This document shows, one piece after another, positions 11,132 through 22,740 of a stretch of 64,000 nt of DNA (position 1 is the stretch's first letter; each line of letters opens with the position of its first letter). This DNA comes from Humulus lupulus. Lineage: Eukaryota; Streptophyta; Magnoliopsida; Rosales; Cannabaceae. The stretch lies in the NCBI RefSeq assembly GCF_963169125.1, contig NC_084793.1:41535578-41599577 (forward strand). Reading direction: 5' to 3'. The translations under genes were made by a program, and so were the position numbers. Below the pieces are notes generated by a model. It saw nothing but the letters and a program-made list of their open reading frames with translations, was not told the DNA's origin and did not search any database.

Positions 11132-12177
11132 TCACAAGAACAATTCAACAGAAATGGGCCAAATTGACACACAGGAAACACTAAAAAATATCACACAATT
11201 ACCCAAACAAGTTCAAAGGATAACCAAAAACACAACAAATGCAAGAATATGGCAATTACATGCAAGATTAATAAGCCCCAATTTGATGACCTAAAATGCC
11301 AAATTACTCAATTAGACAAGAAATCACACAATTGAATCAATACCCAAGCATAATCAAGTATGATGTCATCAATATTTACTCAATTGAACATCAAATGTCA
11401 TCTCAAAAGTAAAAATATCATACAAATTTTCAAACTCCCAATTTCAAACCCTAGAACTTCCACCACTCAAAATCTTATCAAATTTACAAAATTACACACA
11501 TACCCAAAGCATAGCAAGAAGATTACCAGTCAGAAACTCAAGGAATTCAAAAATATCTTCAAGAAATCATCACAATCATATGCAACTCGAAATTCATAAA
11601 ATGTAGTCAATAATCCCAAAATGAATAGAGAATGGATGAAAAACTTATAATGTGGTGGAAATGACAATAAATCATGATGCAAATGAGAAGAAAACCATGG
11701 AAAACGTACCCAAGTGAAGATTGAGGCTCAGACCCAATAGAGAAACAGGAAAACTCGAAAGGGAAGAAAAACAATTGAACAATGCTAAAAAAATGTGGGT
11801 TTGAGAATTTTAAAATTCTCTAACCAGTCGGGCACGGTCGTGCTAGCCATGGCACAATCACGCTCATCTCTCCCAAATCCTATTTTTAACAGGGTCTGGC
11901 ATGGTTGCACTGCTAGGATCATTTGCCCTGGGTCTCTGTGGGCGTGGTCGCGCTAGGCTTACTGTGGTCGTGCCACATGCCCAAAAATGGCATTTTTAGC
12001 CTTTTCTTCATTTTGTCATCATATTTTTTTCACAATTTTCATGATTGAATGGAAAACTTACAGAATAAAATTTAACCTAAATAATAAGGGAATAAAAATA
12101 AAACAAAAAAAATAGTTCCCAAAAATACAAATTGTTCAAAAATAAAAATAAAAACTTAACAAAAATTAAATGTAACA
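11132..12177 (-). other. spacer before Athila extra ORF, with GC block
   Basis: No gene supported. It contains a GC-rich block (11825-11990) of near-palindromic words such as 'gcacggtcgtgctagcc' and 'gcgtggtcgcgctaggc', set in AT-rich sequence and closely resembling the block in this element's own LTR (8438-8475). The remainder is AC- and A-rich. Confidence 0.5.
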
Positions 12178-12412
12178 ATTGGGATGCCTCCCAAATGCTC
12201 TATCGTTAATGTCATTTAGTCAGATGCTAACCTCCTTATTAGATTCAACTCAGATCCAAGTTGCCCCCCCCCCCCCCCCTCAAGTCCTTGAGAGCCATAG
12301 TATCATGAGTAGACATTTGTTTCTTCATATTGCATATTTTGTTAGCTTTCCACCACTCATGTAACAGTCGAGCTTTCCCACTAAACATCATTTTCACACG
12401 ATGACGAACTAT

Positions 12413-13080
12413 TCAAATGCTACACTGAGCCATGGACCTTTTCTTAGATACTTCCAGCTCAATACCTCCTATTTTTACCACATAAACTCTACAACATGTT
12501 CCAATTTCCGTTGTTGCAAAGACATTAAATGTTACCTTCTCTTTTTGCACTCGCATATTCAACTCACTCTTTTGAACATTGATTAATGCCCTACCGGTAG
12601 CTAAAAATGGCCTTCCAAGAATAATTAGGATGTTAGTATCTTCCTCCATGTCTATAATAATGAAATATGCAGGGAATATAAATTTGTCTACCTTTACTAT
12701 AACATCCTCAATAATACCCCTAGGATGTTTGATTGAATCAGCCATTTGAAGTGTCACAATAATTAGTCTCTCTTCCCCCAAACTTTTTTTTTATATATAT
12801 AGAGGTATTAGATTCACACGTGCCCCTAAATCACACAATGATCTTTCAAACACCACATTCCCTATAGTACAAGGAATGGTAAACCTTCCTGGATCCTTCA
12901 ATTTTGGAGGCAACTTCTTCTGAAAAATATCGTTGTACTCTTCAGTAAGTTCAAGAGTCTCATATTCCTCCAATTTCCTCTTCTTCGACAAGATTTCCTT
13001 CATAAACTTCACATAAATTGGCATTTGCTCCAGTGCCTCAGCAAATGGAATATTGATGTGTAGCTTTCATAAGATATCCA
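12413..13080 (-). pseudogene. Athila protease region
   Basis: Minus strand. The first open piece (13024-12791) has LPPKLKDPGRFTIPCTIG and the active-site box CDLGARVNLIP, the Athila form (DLGASINLMP) of the aspartic protease motif. After a frameshift at a T-run near 12785 the second piece (12781-12413) has VTLQMADSIKHPRGIIEDV, VDKFIFPAYFIIIDMEED and ILGRPFLATGRALINVQ. Together they would process Gag-Pol. Immediately downstream (12400-12178) only a short pol-end-like tail remains, with a 16-base C run at 12264-12279, so RT to integrase has been deleted. Confidence 0.8.
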
Positions 13081-13309
13081 GGAATTTAGAAAAATGCTTG
13101 TCAAGCTTATTATTTCAAAGCCTTTATTGATAAGGAATCCTAATGTTGTGATCAATGCTTATTTCTTGTTGCTTCTCAAGGTTATCAGTAACCTTTGACC
13201 CACTCATTTCCTTCTCCTTGTGGGACGCCTTTTCTTTTGAAATCACTTTTTTGTGTGGGTTCTTCTATCACCTTTTTTCTTCTCAAAAAGATTGCATTGC
13301 ATTGCTATT

Positions 13310-14510
13310 TTGGGTTTAATGTTGAGGGATAGTTTACTTCAGTAGTGCTTGGTAAGTTCCCTTGAGCACGGTTTTTCATGAGGCTAGCCAACTAACCAAT
13401 TTGAGTCTCCAAATTCTGAATAGATGCCCTTGTCTCAGTCATAAATTGGTTCAGGACATCAGAATAAACATCAACTTGTTTCACTTGAGGGTGAAGTTGT
13501 GGTCTAACTAGAGGCTGATAATATGCTACAGGAGGCTACTAGAATGGTTCCTAGATCTACTAGAAAGGCTTCTGAACACCCTGATTATTTTTCCAAGAGA
13601 AATTAGGGTGATTCCTCCACCTTGAGTTTTAAGTGTTGGAAAAACGGTTGTTGGCATTCCATTTAGAATTTCCCATCATATTCACTTGCTCCATAGGGAT
13701 AGTATTATTCACCTCTACTACCATACAATGCTCAAAAGGATGAGAACCTCCACACATTTCACATGTCGTCTGCATTGGCATGGCTTAAGTTGAGATATTA
13801 TTTTTTTGTAACTGCTTGGTTAAGGTGGCAACTTGAGTAGATAACGCTATTATAGCATCTAGTTCATGAATCCCAGCTAATTTTATGTTGCTAGTTTCTC
13901 ACTCATTAGCCCATTGATAATTATTCATGGCCATTTCTTCCAACAATGCATAGGCCTCATTAGAACTTTTACCCATGAATGCTCCTCTTGCTGTGACATC
14001 AATGATGGTAAATGTAGTAGTGCACAACCCATTATAGAAATTGTGGACCAACATCCAGTTCTCAATTCTGTGATGGGGACACGTCCTCAAAAATTCCTTA
14101 AACCTCTCCCATGTATCATATAATGATTCCACATCAGTCTGGAAGAAGTTATTAATCTCTCTTCTCAACCTTGCAACCTTTGATTGAGGAAAGTACTTGG
14201 TGAGAAAATTCTGTGCTAGATCCTCCTAAGTGTTAATAGAGTTGGCTTGAAGAGAGTTTAACCAACTATTGGCTCTCTCCCTCAGTGACAATGGGAAAAA
14301 CCTCAATCTGATAGCATCGTCACTCACCCCATTCATCTTAATAGTAGCACACAGCTCTAGGAAATTATATATATGCATGTTTGGGTCCTTCATGGGTAAT
14401 CCACCAAACTGAACGGTGGACTAGACCATTTGTAGTATTGTCGGCTTGATCTCAAAATTGTTAACAACAATTGCAACGTATCTGATGCATGAATACACTC
14501 CTGTAACAGT
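13310..14510 (-). pseudogene. Athila gag
   Basis: Minus strand. Blocks in order: [14 protein letters not shown] (about 14465), [38 protein letters not shown], then the open stretch 14168-13899 with LRREINNF.QTDVESLYDTWERFKEFLRTCPHH and NEAYALLEEMAMNNYQW. A zinc knuckle CEMCGGSHPFEHC (C-x2-C-x4-H-x4-C, about 13760) and a coiled C-terminal part (IQNLETQI) follow. Several stops and a frameshift break it. The N-terminal end is cut at about 14510-14516 by the plus-strand Athila LTR. Confidence 0.8.
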
Positions 14511-14516
14511 TGGGGG

Positions 14517-15991
14517 TACATAATCTAGGCATTCAAGTTATTTTAATGCTTTTGAACTTATATTTTTATCAAGAAAAGAGTGGTTTAGGGTGTTTCGTAG
14601 TGTTTTTATTTTGGTTTTGTCAAATATTAAGTATAATTAGATAATATTAAATATTAGATTAATGCTTGAAAAATATATCTTAAAATTTTGAATTTTGTCT
14701 TTATAGATGGTTGGTAGAGCTGTGGACATTTTGAGAAGGATTTGAAGCTTGAAGTAGAATCAGGATTTTGGGATGTCGCAGCATTGTAGCAGCATCGCGT
14801 TCTGTCAGCTATCTATTTGGAAGACCCACGTGGAAGCTAATCCATTAGTTTTAACTATTGGTTCTTGGACTCACTTTAAGTTGGGCTGAATATTAATTAG
14901 AAGGCCATTGGGCCATTCATTTCCTTTGTGTCCATTTGTTAGCAAAGGAATAGGAGTGGAAAAGAAGCCCACATGGGTAGTAAATGGGGAATGACCTAGT
15001 TGTATTATTAACCTTTCCCCTTTTGGAGCAATATACGTACAAAGAAGAGAAAGGGAGGCAGCCACCTTTGAGGAAGGAGGAGAATGAAGAAAAGAAAAAG
15101 AAGAAGAAGAAGAAAAAGAAGAAGAAGAAAGAGAAGATTTCAAGAGAGGAAGACCATTTTGGGAACATCTTTTTGGCTTGATTCTCTTCCCATTCTCCTT
15201 AAATATTTTATTTTCTTTTTCTTGTATTTTCTAAACTATGATTTATTTTGTAATGGGTGTTTTGAGATATTGATTATGAGCTAAAATTTTCATTGCTAGG
15301 ATAATTAATGAACTCTATTATGTAATTTTTGTACTTGTTATTGATGCTAAATGCTAATTGGGTTTTATTCATTCGAGTATTTTTCATGGTTAATGCTTGC
15401 TATTTCTTGATCACCTTTAGTGAGTAATTGAATTAACTGTGGCTGCTGAAAAGGGTTACAATTAATAAACATAAGTCTTGAATGGTGCAAGATTAATTTC
15501 TTTTGCTTTTAATTTTGTAACGATATAGACATATATTGTTACCTTGCATAATCTTTTGGAATTGGTGCTTGGGAATGTATTCTTGTAATTAGATTGCATA
15601 GACATATGTTAGTTTAATTAGAGAATTGATATCATAGTGACTTCCATGAAAGCTTATGAACTAAATTGGAATTATAGAATAATTATTCCTAGTTTTCCAC
15701 AGCGTTACTGCAGAATTAGAATCAGATTTACATTTTAGAGAAATTAATTATTCTAGCCCATCATCATTGGCTTGTACTTTCATTCATTTGTTTATTTTAT
15801 CTACTTTCTTGTATTGTCTTTTAGATTTAATCAAATCATTATCATTTGCCTTATTCCAACTTGTTAAGTGTTGATTTTACACAATTTATTGCTAACACAT
15901 TCCTTGTGGAGACGATACTCACTTACCACTTTATTACTTGTTTGTCGACTGTGTACACTTGCATATTTATATTGCTATATTATAAGCAACA
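14517..15991 (+). repeat. Athila 5' LTR
   Basis: About 1475 bases, matching 30310-31666. Shared landmarks: 'gttattttaatgctttt' near the start, 'gggatgtcgcagcattgtag' (about 14770), a GAA/GAG purine tract (15085-15135), and 'ccttgtggagacgatactc' near the end (5' copy only). It ends AAGCAACA before the primer site. The first bases differ from the 3' LTR (TGATAACTC), so the left edge is good to about 6 bases. ORFs rich in E/K or F/S across the purine tract are not genes. Confidence 0.7.
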
Positions 15992-15994
15992 AGT

Positions 15995-16008
15995 TTTTGG
16001 CGCCATTG
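15995..16008 (+). other. Athila primer binding site
   Basis: TTTTGGCGCCATTG, 3 bases after the LTR, is close to the TTTGGCGCCGTTGCCGGGG site typical of Athila/Tat elements. It fixes the 3' edge of the LTR. Confidence 0.8.
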
Positions 16009-16150
16009 TCGTGGATTGAATTTTGTGAAATTTTGTTTGTTAAAATCAATTACTTTTCAATTTGGTTTGGTCATTTTCATTTGTTTATTTTATTTTTCCT
16101 TGTTCTATTTTACACTTTTGTTTGTTTGGTCATTTTGCGAGGTACTTGAG

Positions 16151-17056
16151 ATGTATCATCGGCAAGTCCTCATTAACTTTATTCAACATGACTCGAAGCC
16201 TTTACATAGAGCATGGTGGAGATAAAAAAACTGTTCATAAGGTTCCATTACCATGGTTTGTCTAGAGAGTGTTTACTTGAAGTCTTTCTCAATGGGTTGC
16301 ATGCCACCGCACGAGAATGGGTAGAAAGAGGAGATGGTACCACCAATTTCTATCAAATGTCCATTGATAAAGCCTATTGGATGTTGGAAGACCTGGCGAA
16401 ATATGATGAATGATATTGTTTGAATTCTCCAATAACCAACCAAGCTTGGGAGAATAATTTGAGCCATATGGAGCCTACTTTTGAAGATTGCACTCAAGAA
16501 CCATGGGGGACACATTGGAGGATTTTCAAGACTTCATCATAGAAGAGGAACCTCACCAAATGGCTCAATCAATTTCATTGGAGGCATTGATGATGAAGTT
16601 TATGGCTAAAAATGATGCATTGATTAAGAGCCAAGATGCATCATTGAATTAGTTGGAGAATCAAATTGGGTTATTGGCCAAAGAGTTGTTTAGTGATATG
16701 GAAAATGCAAGGGGAATTGAGCAAAGATAGGAGGTCATTTTGAGAAGTGATAAAGAGTTAGAGACACTTTGGGAAAATTTTGAGCGGCAAAAGGAGCCCA
16801 CGTCAATCCAAAGTAGCAAAGAAAAAAATAGAGAAAATAGTGAAGTCAAGTTTGTCAAGTTTTATCTCTACCCAAGATGTTGAGAAAAATGTTTGAGCAA
16901 AATAAGGTTGAAAAGTTAAATATCAACCCACCACCACCCCTTATGCAACACTTCCGAGAACAACAAGTCCTCGATTCTCAAATTTGGAAGCCACTAGTCA
17001 AGGAAGCATACACATATGAAGATCCTTTTTGGCCACCACCACCTCCTCCGCCATCA
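16151..17056 (+). pseudogene. Athila gag remnant
   Basis: Only the second half of gag is left. The frame 16213-16413 gives HYHGLSRECLLEVFLNGL, ATAREWVERGDGTTNFYQMS and DKAYWMLEDLAKYDE, the Athila gag region after the capsid core. Then a decayed C-terminal part runs to a proline-rich stretch (PPPPPP, about 17035) at which Tekay LTR sequence begins (17057). Several stops are present. The N-terminal ~250 residues (FEIKP, GLP.EDPN blocks) are missing. Confidence 0.7.
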
Positions 17057-17462
17057 AAAGCGTGATTAAATTGAATTAAAGACTCATTTAACAAATATTA
17101 GGTAAAATGAGTTGGTCATTCATTAAAATTTATAGAAAATGTTACATTGGGATCCCAAAATACCATTTTAAAATACATTTACAATCCAAAGATGTAGTAC
17201 AGTCGACCTAAGCGACAAAAACAAACATTTACCATGTGTTCCTTTAAACAACCCTAGTCGTGGCGACCAGGTTGGCCAAACATGCACACACTGCTCCATG
17301 CCCTCAAACTCATAGTTGTTCGACCCAATATCCTTGCTCTTACCTGCACCACCGAGCACCCGTGAGTCGAGGCCCAACAAGAGAACTTTAAGCACAACAT
17401 ACAATAATAATATACCTCAGCAAAACATACTTAATCAGGACAACAGACAGCTACCAGTTCCT
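17057..17462 (-). repeat. Tekay 3' LTR fragment
   Basis: Matches 22817-23220 almost base for base in wording, for example 'gatcccaaaata', 'cagtcgacctaagNNacaaaaacaaa' and 'gagcacccgtgagNcgaggccca'. Both ends are truncated relative to the full LTR at 22741-25129. The left junction shares AAAAGCGTG with the neighbouring gag sequence. Confidence 0.75.
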
Positions 17463-19923
17463 AATCTCTTTTATCTAGAATTCCACTAGCTTTTTCTTAC
17501 ACAATAAATTTCACTAGATTTCCAGGGTCTCCTCACCCAATCAAGGGTTGTCCTCGTCACCCCTTTCTTCAACATTGTCACCAGTAACACCCTTAAGCCT
17601 CTACCCATACTGGGGTAAGGCCAAACTATAGGCCCCTGGCCTAATCTCTATTAGGATCTCATAAACTTATGTAAACTCTAGAGTCAAACTTCTATTTCTG
17701 TTCTGAACCATCATATCCTTGTTAGTTCATAATACATAGGGAACACATAGTCCTCAATCCTGGAACTCCACATTCCCATATCTAGACTTTCAAACTTTAT
17801 GTCCTTGTAATAACACAGAAACTCCTGCCCTCAACATTTTAATAATTTCATTAGTCCTCTAAGCCATCTCTGAACCAGGGTACTTCCCGTCCCTAGGTTC
17901 ACTTTCTAGGGTAAGTACTTCTCATTCCTTGTCTCACATTATTCTACTCAGAGTCACTCTACGACCCTTTTTTCTAGAACCTAGGAGTCCATGGGTCCCA
18001 ATCTGACATTATAACCCTCATTGTCTAATGGAGATGTACGGTATCCTTTCGTACCCACTCCCTCTTTTGATACCTCACTCACACCAACCATGGTGTGCCA
18101 ACCCAATAGGTCAAATCACAACTTTTTCACTCACTCACCTCATCTATAACCCAAGGTGGTCCACCCCTAGGGTTCATAGTTATATCCCTTTATACTAACT
18201 CCATGATACACTAGCATCATAATAGCCCAACTGGCCTCTGATTATCATCTCTTGTTTACTAAACAATTAGGTCGTGCGCCTCCCGATATACAAATTGTAG
18301 TCTCAACATCCATTCAAACTTCTTGGATGCAATAACTGTAAGGGTGATTTAAGGTTCATCCTGCATCTTCCCCTCAATGCCAGTATCCTTCGGATCATCC
18401 AACCAATCTACATATCTTAACCCATCTATTCCAGAGTGGTAGGATTCTTAACCTTTCGTACAAGATCTTCTTCATGCGTTTCATTGTTCATTCATAAGAG
18501 TACATCCACCAATTATCAATTACAAGTTCCAAACCAACCCCAGTCATCACTTCATTTTAATCGTGGCTAACTGACATTACTATCAACTCAATATCCAATG
18601 TAGAACATCTAAGTCCCATGCCGAGCATCTATGTTCTTATTCGTCTTTCCATCATGAAGCATGAACAACTTTCGTTTCCAATCTACACACGGGCGTATCC
18701 TAATTTATAACATACTGCACTGTAATTCCACATTCTAAGCAAGGATGGTGTCTCTCACATCGTTCTCCTGTACCAGTCCATACATACGAACTCTAATACC
18801 ATGTCGGGTGAATCAATCTTCATTATAACTTCTGAAGATCCGATATGCAACCATCCATCCATACAAACTTTATGTTCTCATGTTACTTCAGTCAAAGTAT
18901 GGTTGTCCTTGAAGATGCTTCAAGTAGTAGCTGATGTGGCCCATGGGTTTCACTGTGCTTCTTGACCCTAAGGCATCCCTTTAGTAATTTCCTTACAATT
19001 TCCATCTTAATTACCTCATACATGATCCCATTACCTCCCGTACCATGACCTTGAACATCTTCTAGAAAAATCAGAACTTGTCCCTCTTGGAACCTCACCT
19101 GTAACCCTGATTCCTTAGCCTTGGTACAATCAATGTAGTTGTTATTTACGTTCTGCTTCTAACTGGAAGTAGTCTGAAACATCCTTGATCAATCTGAATG
19201 TGACTTATCCATACCATCCATGTACTCAATGTGTGTCGAACTCACTTAGGTCGCCAAAGCATTGGTCAGTTTGAAAGTCTTTACTGACAATCCATCACAT
19301 CCTACTTAGCACAAGAAGCAATTCTTGGAATGTCTCTTGCGTTGATCCTCAGCTAGTTAATTCTTGAGAGCATTATCCTATCCTCACCGCTGGGTAATAA
19401 AACATTTATTCTAGGCAATGGGTGCCTATCCTTAACAATCACTTCCTTTGACTATCCATATGTGGTACATACCCTTGCAGACTTGGCCCTATACTTAACA
19501 AACGGTGTTGACGTCTCCCATGATAAGATGTTCTGTTCGATCAACCCTTAAGTCAAACACTTCTTCAACTAAACCTTTAATTCTTCCTGCTAAACTAGTG
19601 TCACTCTTCATAGTGTCCCAGATATCGGTTCTAACTCTGCTTTAATCCCGTTACACGCTCAATTTCCAAATGTGACAATTATCCCAACGAATCCTTGTGA
19701 ACCCATCTGAAACCTTACCGGTCAATCCAATGTTTATCTAGCCTCACTAAAATAACCCTAATTGTATCTCCCACAGAGCTAGGCACCCCATAACCATAAC
19801 CGGGTTCTTTCTATTTAACCTCAGAAGTCACCATCACAGCTTACAGTCCATGGTCGTCCCTTGTTTGACAGGAAAATCCACACTCAGGATCACCTCGAAT
19901 ATCCCATAGAGCCCGTTTAATCA
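17463..19923 (-). pseudogene. heavily decayed Tekay pol
   Basis: No long open frame. On the minus strand, short words fit chromovirus RT in the right order: VKDRHPLPRIN (near 19430; family form KNKYPLPRIDD), then ARDIPRIASC and KLTNAL (family form LTNAPA), near 19310-19250. Lower coordinates hold nothing I can assign residue by residue, though position says RNase H and integrase. Frameshifts occur every few tens of codons. The small frame 19098-18892 is not a recognisable protein. Confidence 0.45.
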
Positions 19924-19928
19924 CTCAC

Positions 19929-21092
19929 TGTTGACGGTAAGAACTCATCAACGATTGATGGTTAGAAAACTTCAATCTCTATACTCTAGGAAGCTATGAA
20001 TTAGATAGAAAGAACTCTAAACAACAGGAGAAAAACTCAGGCGAGTATGAGAACCAGAAGCATATATTTCTTAAGTCTCGTTTTTACATTCAGTTTTCCA
20101 ACCCCTTAGCCTGAGGGGTTGGAGCCTATTTATAGGGGGGAGGGGCTCTATTGGCCCAGGATACAAACAGGTCCCAGACCACAGGGACGTACACAGGTAT
20201 TCTGATAGTGTAGTGGCCCAGGGCGTAGTGGTGTCTACCCTGATGGTGTCAGAGTCGTGGCCCAGGACAAAGTACTGTCGGCTCTGGCGTATGGTCGGGG
20301 GTGTCCAAGTGGTACCACTACGCTTCGTACAGGTCCGTACCGCCACTACTCCTCAGACGCAGATCATAGGGTCGTGCCTCTGTTCTTCCCATAATCGTAC
20401 ACCCCGTGTCAGCGCACGTGTTCCGTACTCGGTTGTCCTCATCAATTCCCGTTCAATGCTCCATGTTCGTTAGACATGTCAACAAGATTCCCCCAAGTGA
20501 TCTCGTGCCTATGCCAAGGAGGCTTCAACCTATGCATGTCCTGAGAAGTCAAGGTGTCAAGGGTCAGGGCCGGCTTATGCGGGTCACATGGACACGAGAC
20601 TCGCAGTATGGACGCCGTGGCAAGGCCACACCCTCGCATAGCGAGGCTGGTCCTTTTCCCCCAGGCGTAGGCATGGCTCAGGACACGGGCATCGTAACAA
20701 GGCAGCACCCTCGCATAGCGAGGGTCCCTCGCATAGCGAGGCTGCCTTTCCTTCCCCCGGGTGCAGCGTCGCGAGGCTAGGGGCATGGATGCCACCACGA
20801 AGCCTCACCCTCGCATAACGAGGGTGCCTCGTGTAGCGAGGCTGACCTTCTTCTCCTGAGTGTAGACGAGGCTTGATGCCTGCTGGAATGGGGCGCACGC
20901 GGATGACCAGCTGGGGACCCTCGCATAGCGAGGGTGAAGTTTGGATTGGCAAGTGGCCGAAGTCCCTCGCCTAGTGAGGGTGACTCTCTTACCCCAACTC
21001 CCTCACCATCGTGTGATGCCCTTTCAGGATGTCTCGTAGTATAGAGCTTCACTCGTGAATAGAATTCACAAGGAAAAAATTCCACATTTACA
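19929..21092 (-). mobile_element. gypsy-type solo LTR with palindromic repeat array
   Basis: Starts TGTTGACGG, ends CCACATTTACA, flanked by a perfect 5-bp duplication CTCAC (19924-19928, 21093-21097). A TATA box on the minus strand (CTATAAATAGG, plus 20128-20138) gives the sense direction. The GC-rich half (20630-20985) holds at least seven copies of a short palindrome, best form ACCCTCGCATAGCGAGGGT (20707-20725). ORFs over this array encode repeated SLCEG/RYAR words and are artefacts. No internal region, so a solo LTR. Confidence 0.75.
20630..20985. repeat. array of 19-bp palindromes
   Basis: Near-identical units such as CCCTCGCATAGCGAGG occur around 20631, 20708, 20726, 20811, 20830, 20919 and 20962, spaced irregularly (18-90 bases). 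Each has 7-8-base inverted arms around an ATA loop. Spacing and unit length do not fit CRISPR. The array lies inside the solo LTR. Confidence 0.7.
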
Positions 21093-21097
21093 CTCAC

Positions 21098-22700
21098 TAC
21101 CAACTTATTTTTTCCAGACAGATGCTAAAATCTCATGCCCCACAGCGTGACAACCATATAGCATATGCCACAGATAGATGTCTCTCCTGAGAGGTACGTA
21201 GCACCAAACTCAATCAACTCAATTTATAAACAGGAACAAGAACTAGAAAGCCAATCGGTCTCCTCCGAGGGCTAGTTCAGGCTCTAACCACATCGAGACG
21301 GTCACTCGAACTGGGGTAGGGTTATCTGTACTCTTTAGTTCTTCTATCTTTGTCTTCAAGAAATTCCTCTTGATGTGCCCTACGGTTCCTCATCAATAAC
21401 ATGCCTTCGCTTGGCATTTACCCACATGATGTCTCCTGCGCCTAGCACATACTAAGTAACCCCTCCATACCTCATCATTTTCCCAGCGGCTGCCCTAAAC
21501 ACTTTGAACCTTCCTGTCAGGATCAGGAGTAATAGAACCATCGAGGTCTTTCTCTCCTGGTTACTGGGCCTCCACCCCTACCTGATCCCAAAAATGGGGA
21601 TACCCTTGCCTGAGCTTTCCTCCCAATGGCACTCTTATTCTATGTCTCATCTCCTGCGCCCTCTATAATAAGGGCCCTCCCTATCGACCAAGTGTAGGTA
21701 ACAATCTCTTACACTAGAGCGATCCTAACACCCTGAGCCATCCCAAGGTTCAATCCTCGAGTAGACCGCTTCTTCCATGCCACATCTTTCGGTACCAAAT
21801 CAAACGCAATTTGGCTGATCTACAAAGCTCACTGACAAACTCTGTCACTACCTTGTTCTCTTGAACCGAATTCATAACCTCATCAGTCTTGGCAATTCAA
21901 ACTGCATCACAGTAAGGCCTCTCATCGAACTATTTTCTGGGGTTCCTTACAACCTACCATGACAACATTTCTAGTCTGGGATACATTTTCCCACCAGGTT
22001 TGGGCATCCTCCCGCAACACGTACGCGGCACAGGCCTCTCTATCATTGCATTTTACTCCCATATAGCCGAGGACAGGGCTAACCATGCCCGTCCACTATT
22101 CAATTCTGTACGTTTCCAGACCTCCCTCAAAAACTGAAGAATTAAACTTCTGGAATCTCTCATATAATAATTATTGTCTGTTTCCACCCTCAGGTTAAGT
22201 CGTAATTTGTGCCATTGTTGCCAACTCTCACGGGGCAACGTTCCCTGACGGAACCCGCTGTCTCAATCACCTAATCTCTTCTTCTTGCCTTTACAATCAT
22301 GTTTGCTTACTAGCAAACACTTGTCGCCAATCTTAGGATCGACAGACGATTTTGGCCTCAACTGCCAACATTCTTGTTGCCTGATCCAATTGACTACCTT
22401 GGATACAAAACTTCCAAATCTATCTGCAGTCTAAAACCTGGCCTACTAGCCCTTATACTCTTATCCAACACTAAACCATATCAAGGCTAAACAACACAAT
22501 ATCCATATAATACACATATCAAGACACAAATCTAAAATGCTCATGCAACACTCATCAAACCTCAATCCCACAAAAACACAACCATATCTATCATGCTCCC
22601 TATTCTAGCAGATAAGAAACCTCAAATAAACAGTTAAAAAAATATTACATTTAATACCAACCAATCCTTAGTCGAGCTTGTCTCTAGCTGCGAGCGTAAT
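21098..22700 (-). pseudogene. decayed Tekay gag
   Basis: Minus strand. A retrotransposon gag core can be read near 22060-21960: ACAAYVLREDAQTWWENVSQTRNV, then the W-E-F type region in broken frames and an FDLV.KD.A-like stretch near 21800. The rest is frameshifted. No zinc knuckle could be read with confidence. Position fits gag, between the primer site (22721-22738) and pol. Confidence 0.5.
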
Positions 22701-22720
22701 CTCCAAGAACCATAGACCTT

Positions 22721-22738
22721 GGCACGCTATGATACCAA
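22721..22738 (-). other. tRNA-iMet primer binding site
   Basis: On the minus strand TTGGTATCATAGCGTGCC lies 2 bases after the 5' LTR end. It is a one-mismatch form of the TGGTATCAGAGC start-tRNA site used by Tekay and many copia elements. It fixes the LTR 3' edge at 22741. Confidence 0.8.
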
Positions 22739-22740
22739 GT

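Larger units (their letters stand above)
7496..14516 (-). mobile_element. Athila-type gypsy element, minus strand, 5' end lost
   Basis: Order on the minus strand: gag (14510-13310), protease (13080-12413), a remnant of the pol end (about 12400-12178), a GC-block spacer, an extra ORF with a plant-transposon-protein domain (11131-10216), a 1.5-kb untranslated stretch, a polypurine tract, and a 3' LTR (8672-7496). RT, RNase H and integrase are missing between 12413 and about 12300. The 5' side ends at 14516 where a plus-strand Athila LTR begins. Left edge reads TGTCGCGAAATTTC on the plus strand, so the LTR ends in CGCGACA. Confidence 0.75.

Noticed and set aside
14871..15284. Several ORFs on both strands rich in K/E or F/S across the GAA/GAG tract
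   Set aside because: They are translations of a purine tract inside an Athila LTR; the same artefact appears at 30766-31014 in the other LTR.
20630..20985. Possible CRISPR-like array
   Set aside because: Units are palindromes of 16-19 bases with irregular spacing of 18-90 bases, in a plant LTR, with no cas genes.
20071..21103. Five overlapping ORFs of 86-124 residues on both strands with repeated SLCEG/RYAR words
   Set aside because: They come from the GC-rich palindrome array of a solo LTR; open frames exist on several strands at once and no domain is visible.
22721..22738. tRNA gene fragment
   Set aside because: The tRNA-iMet similarity is the primer binding site next to an LTR; no cloverleaf.
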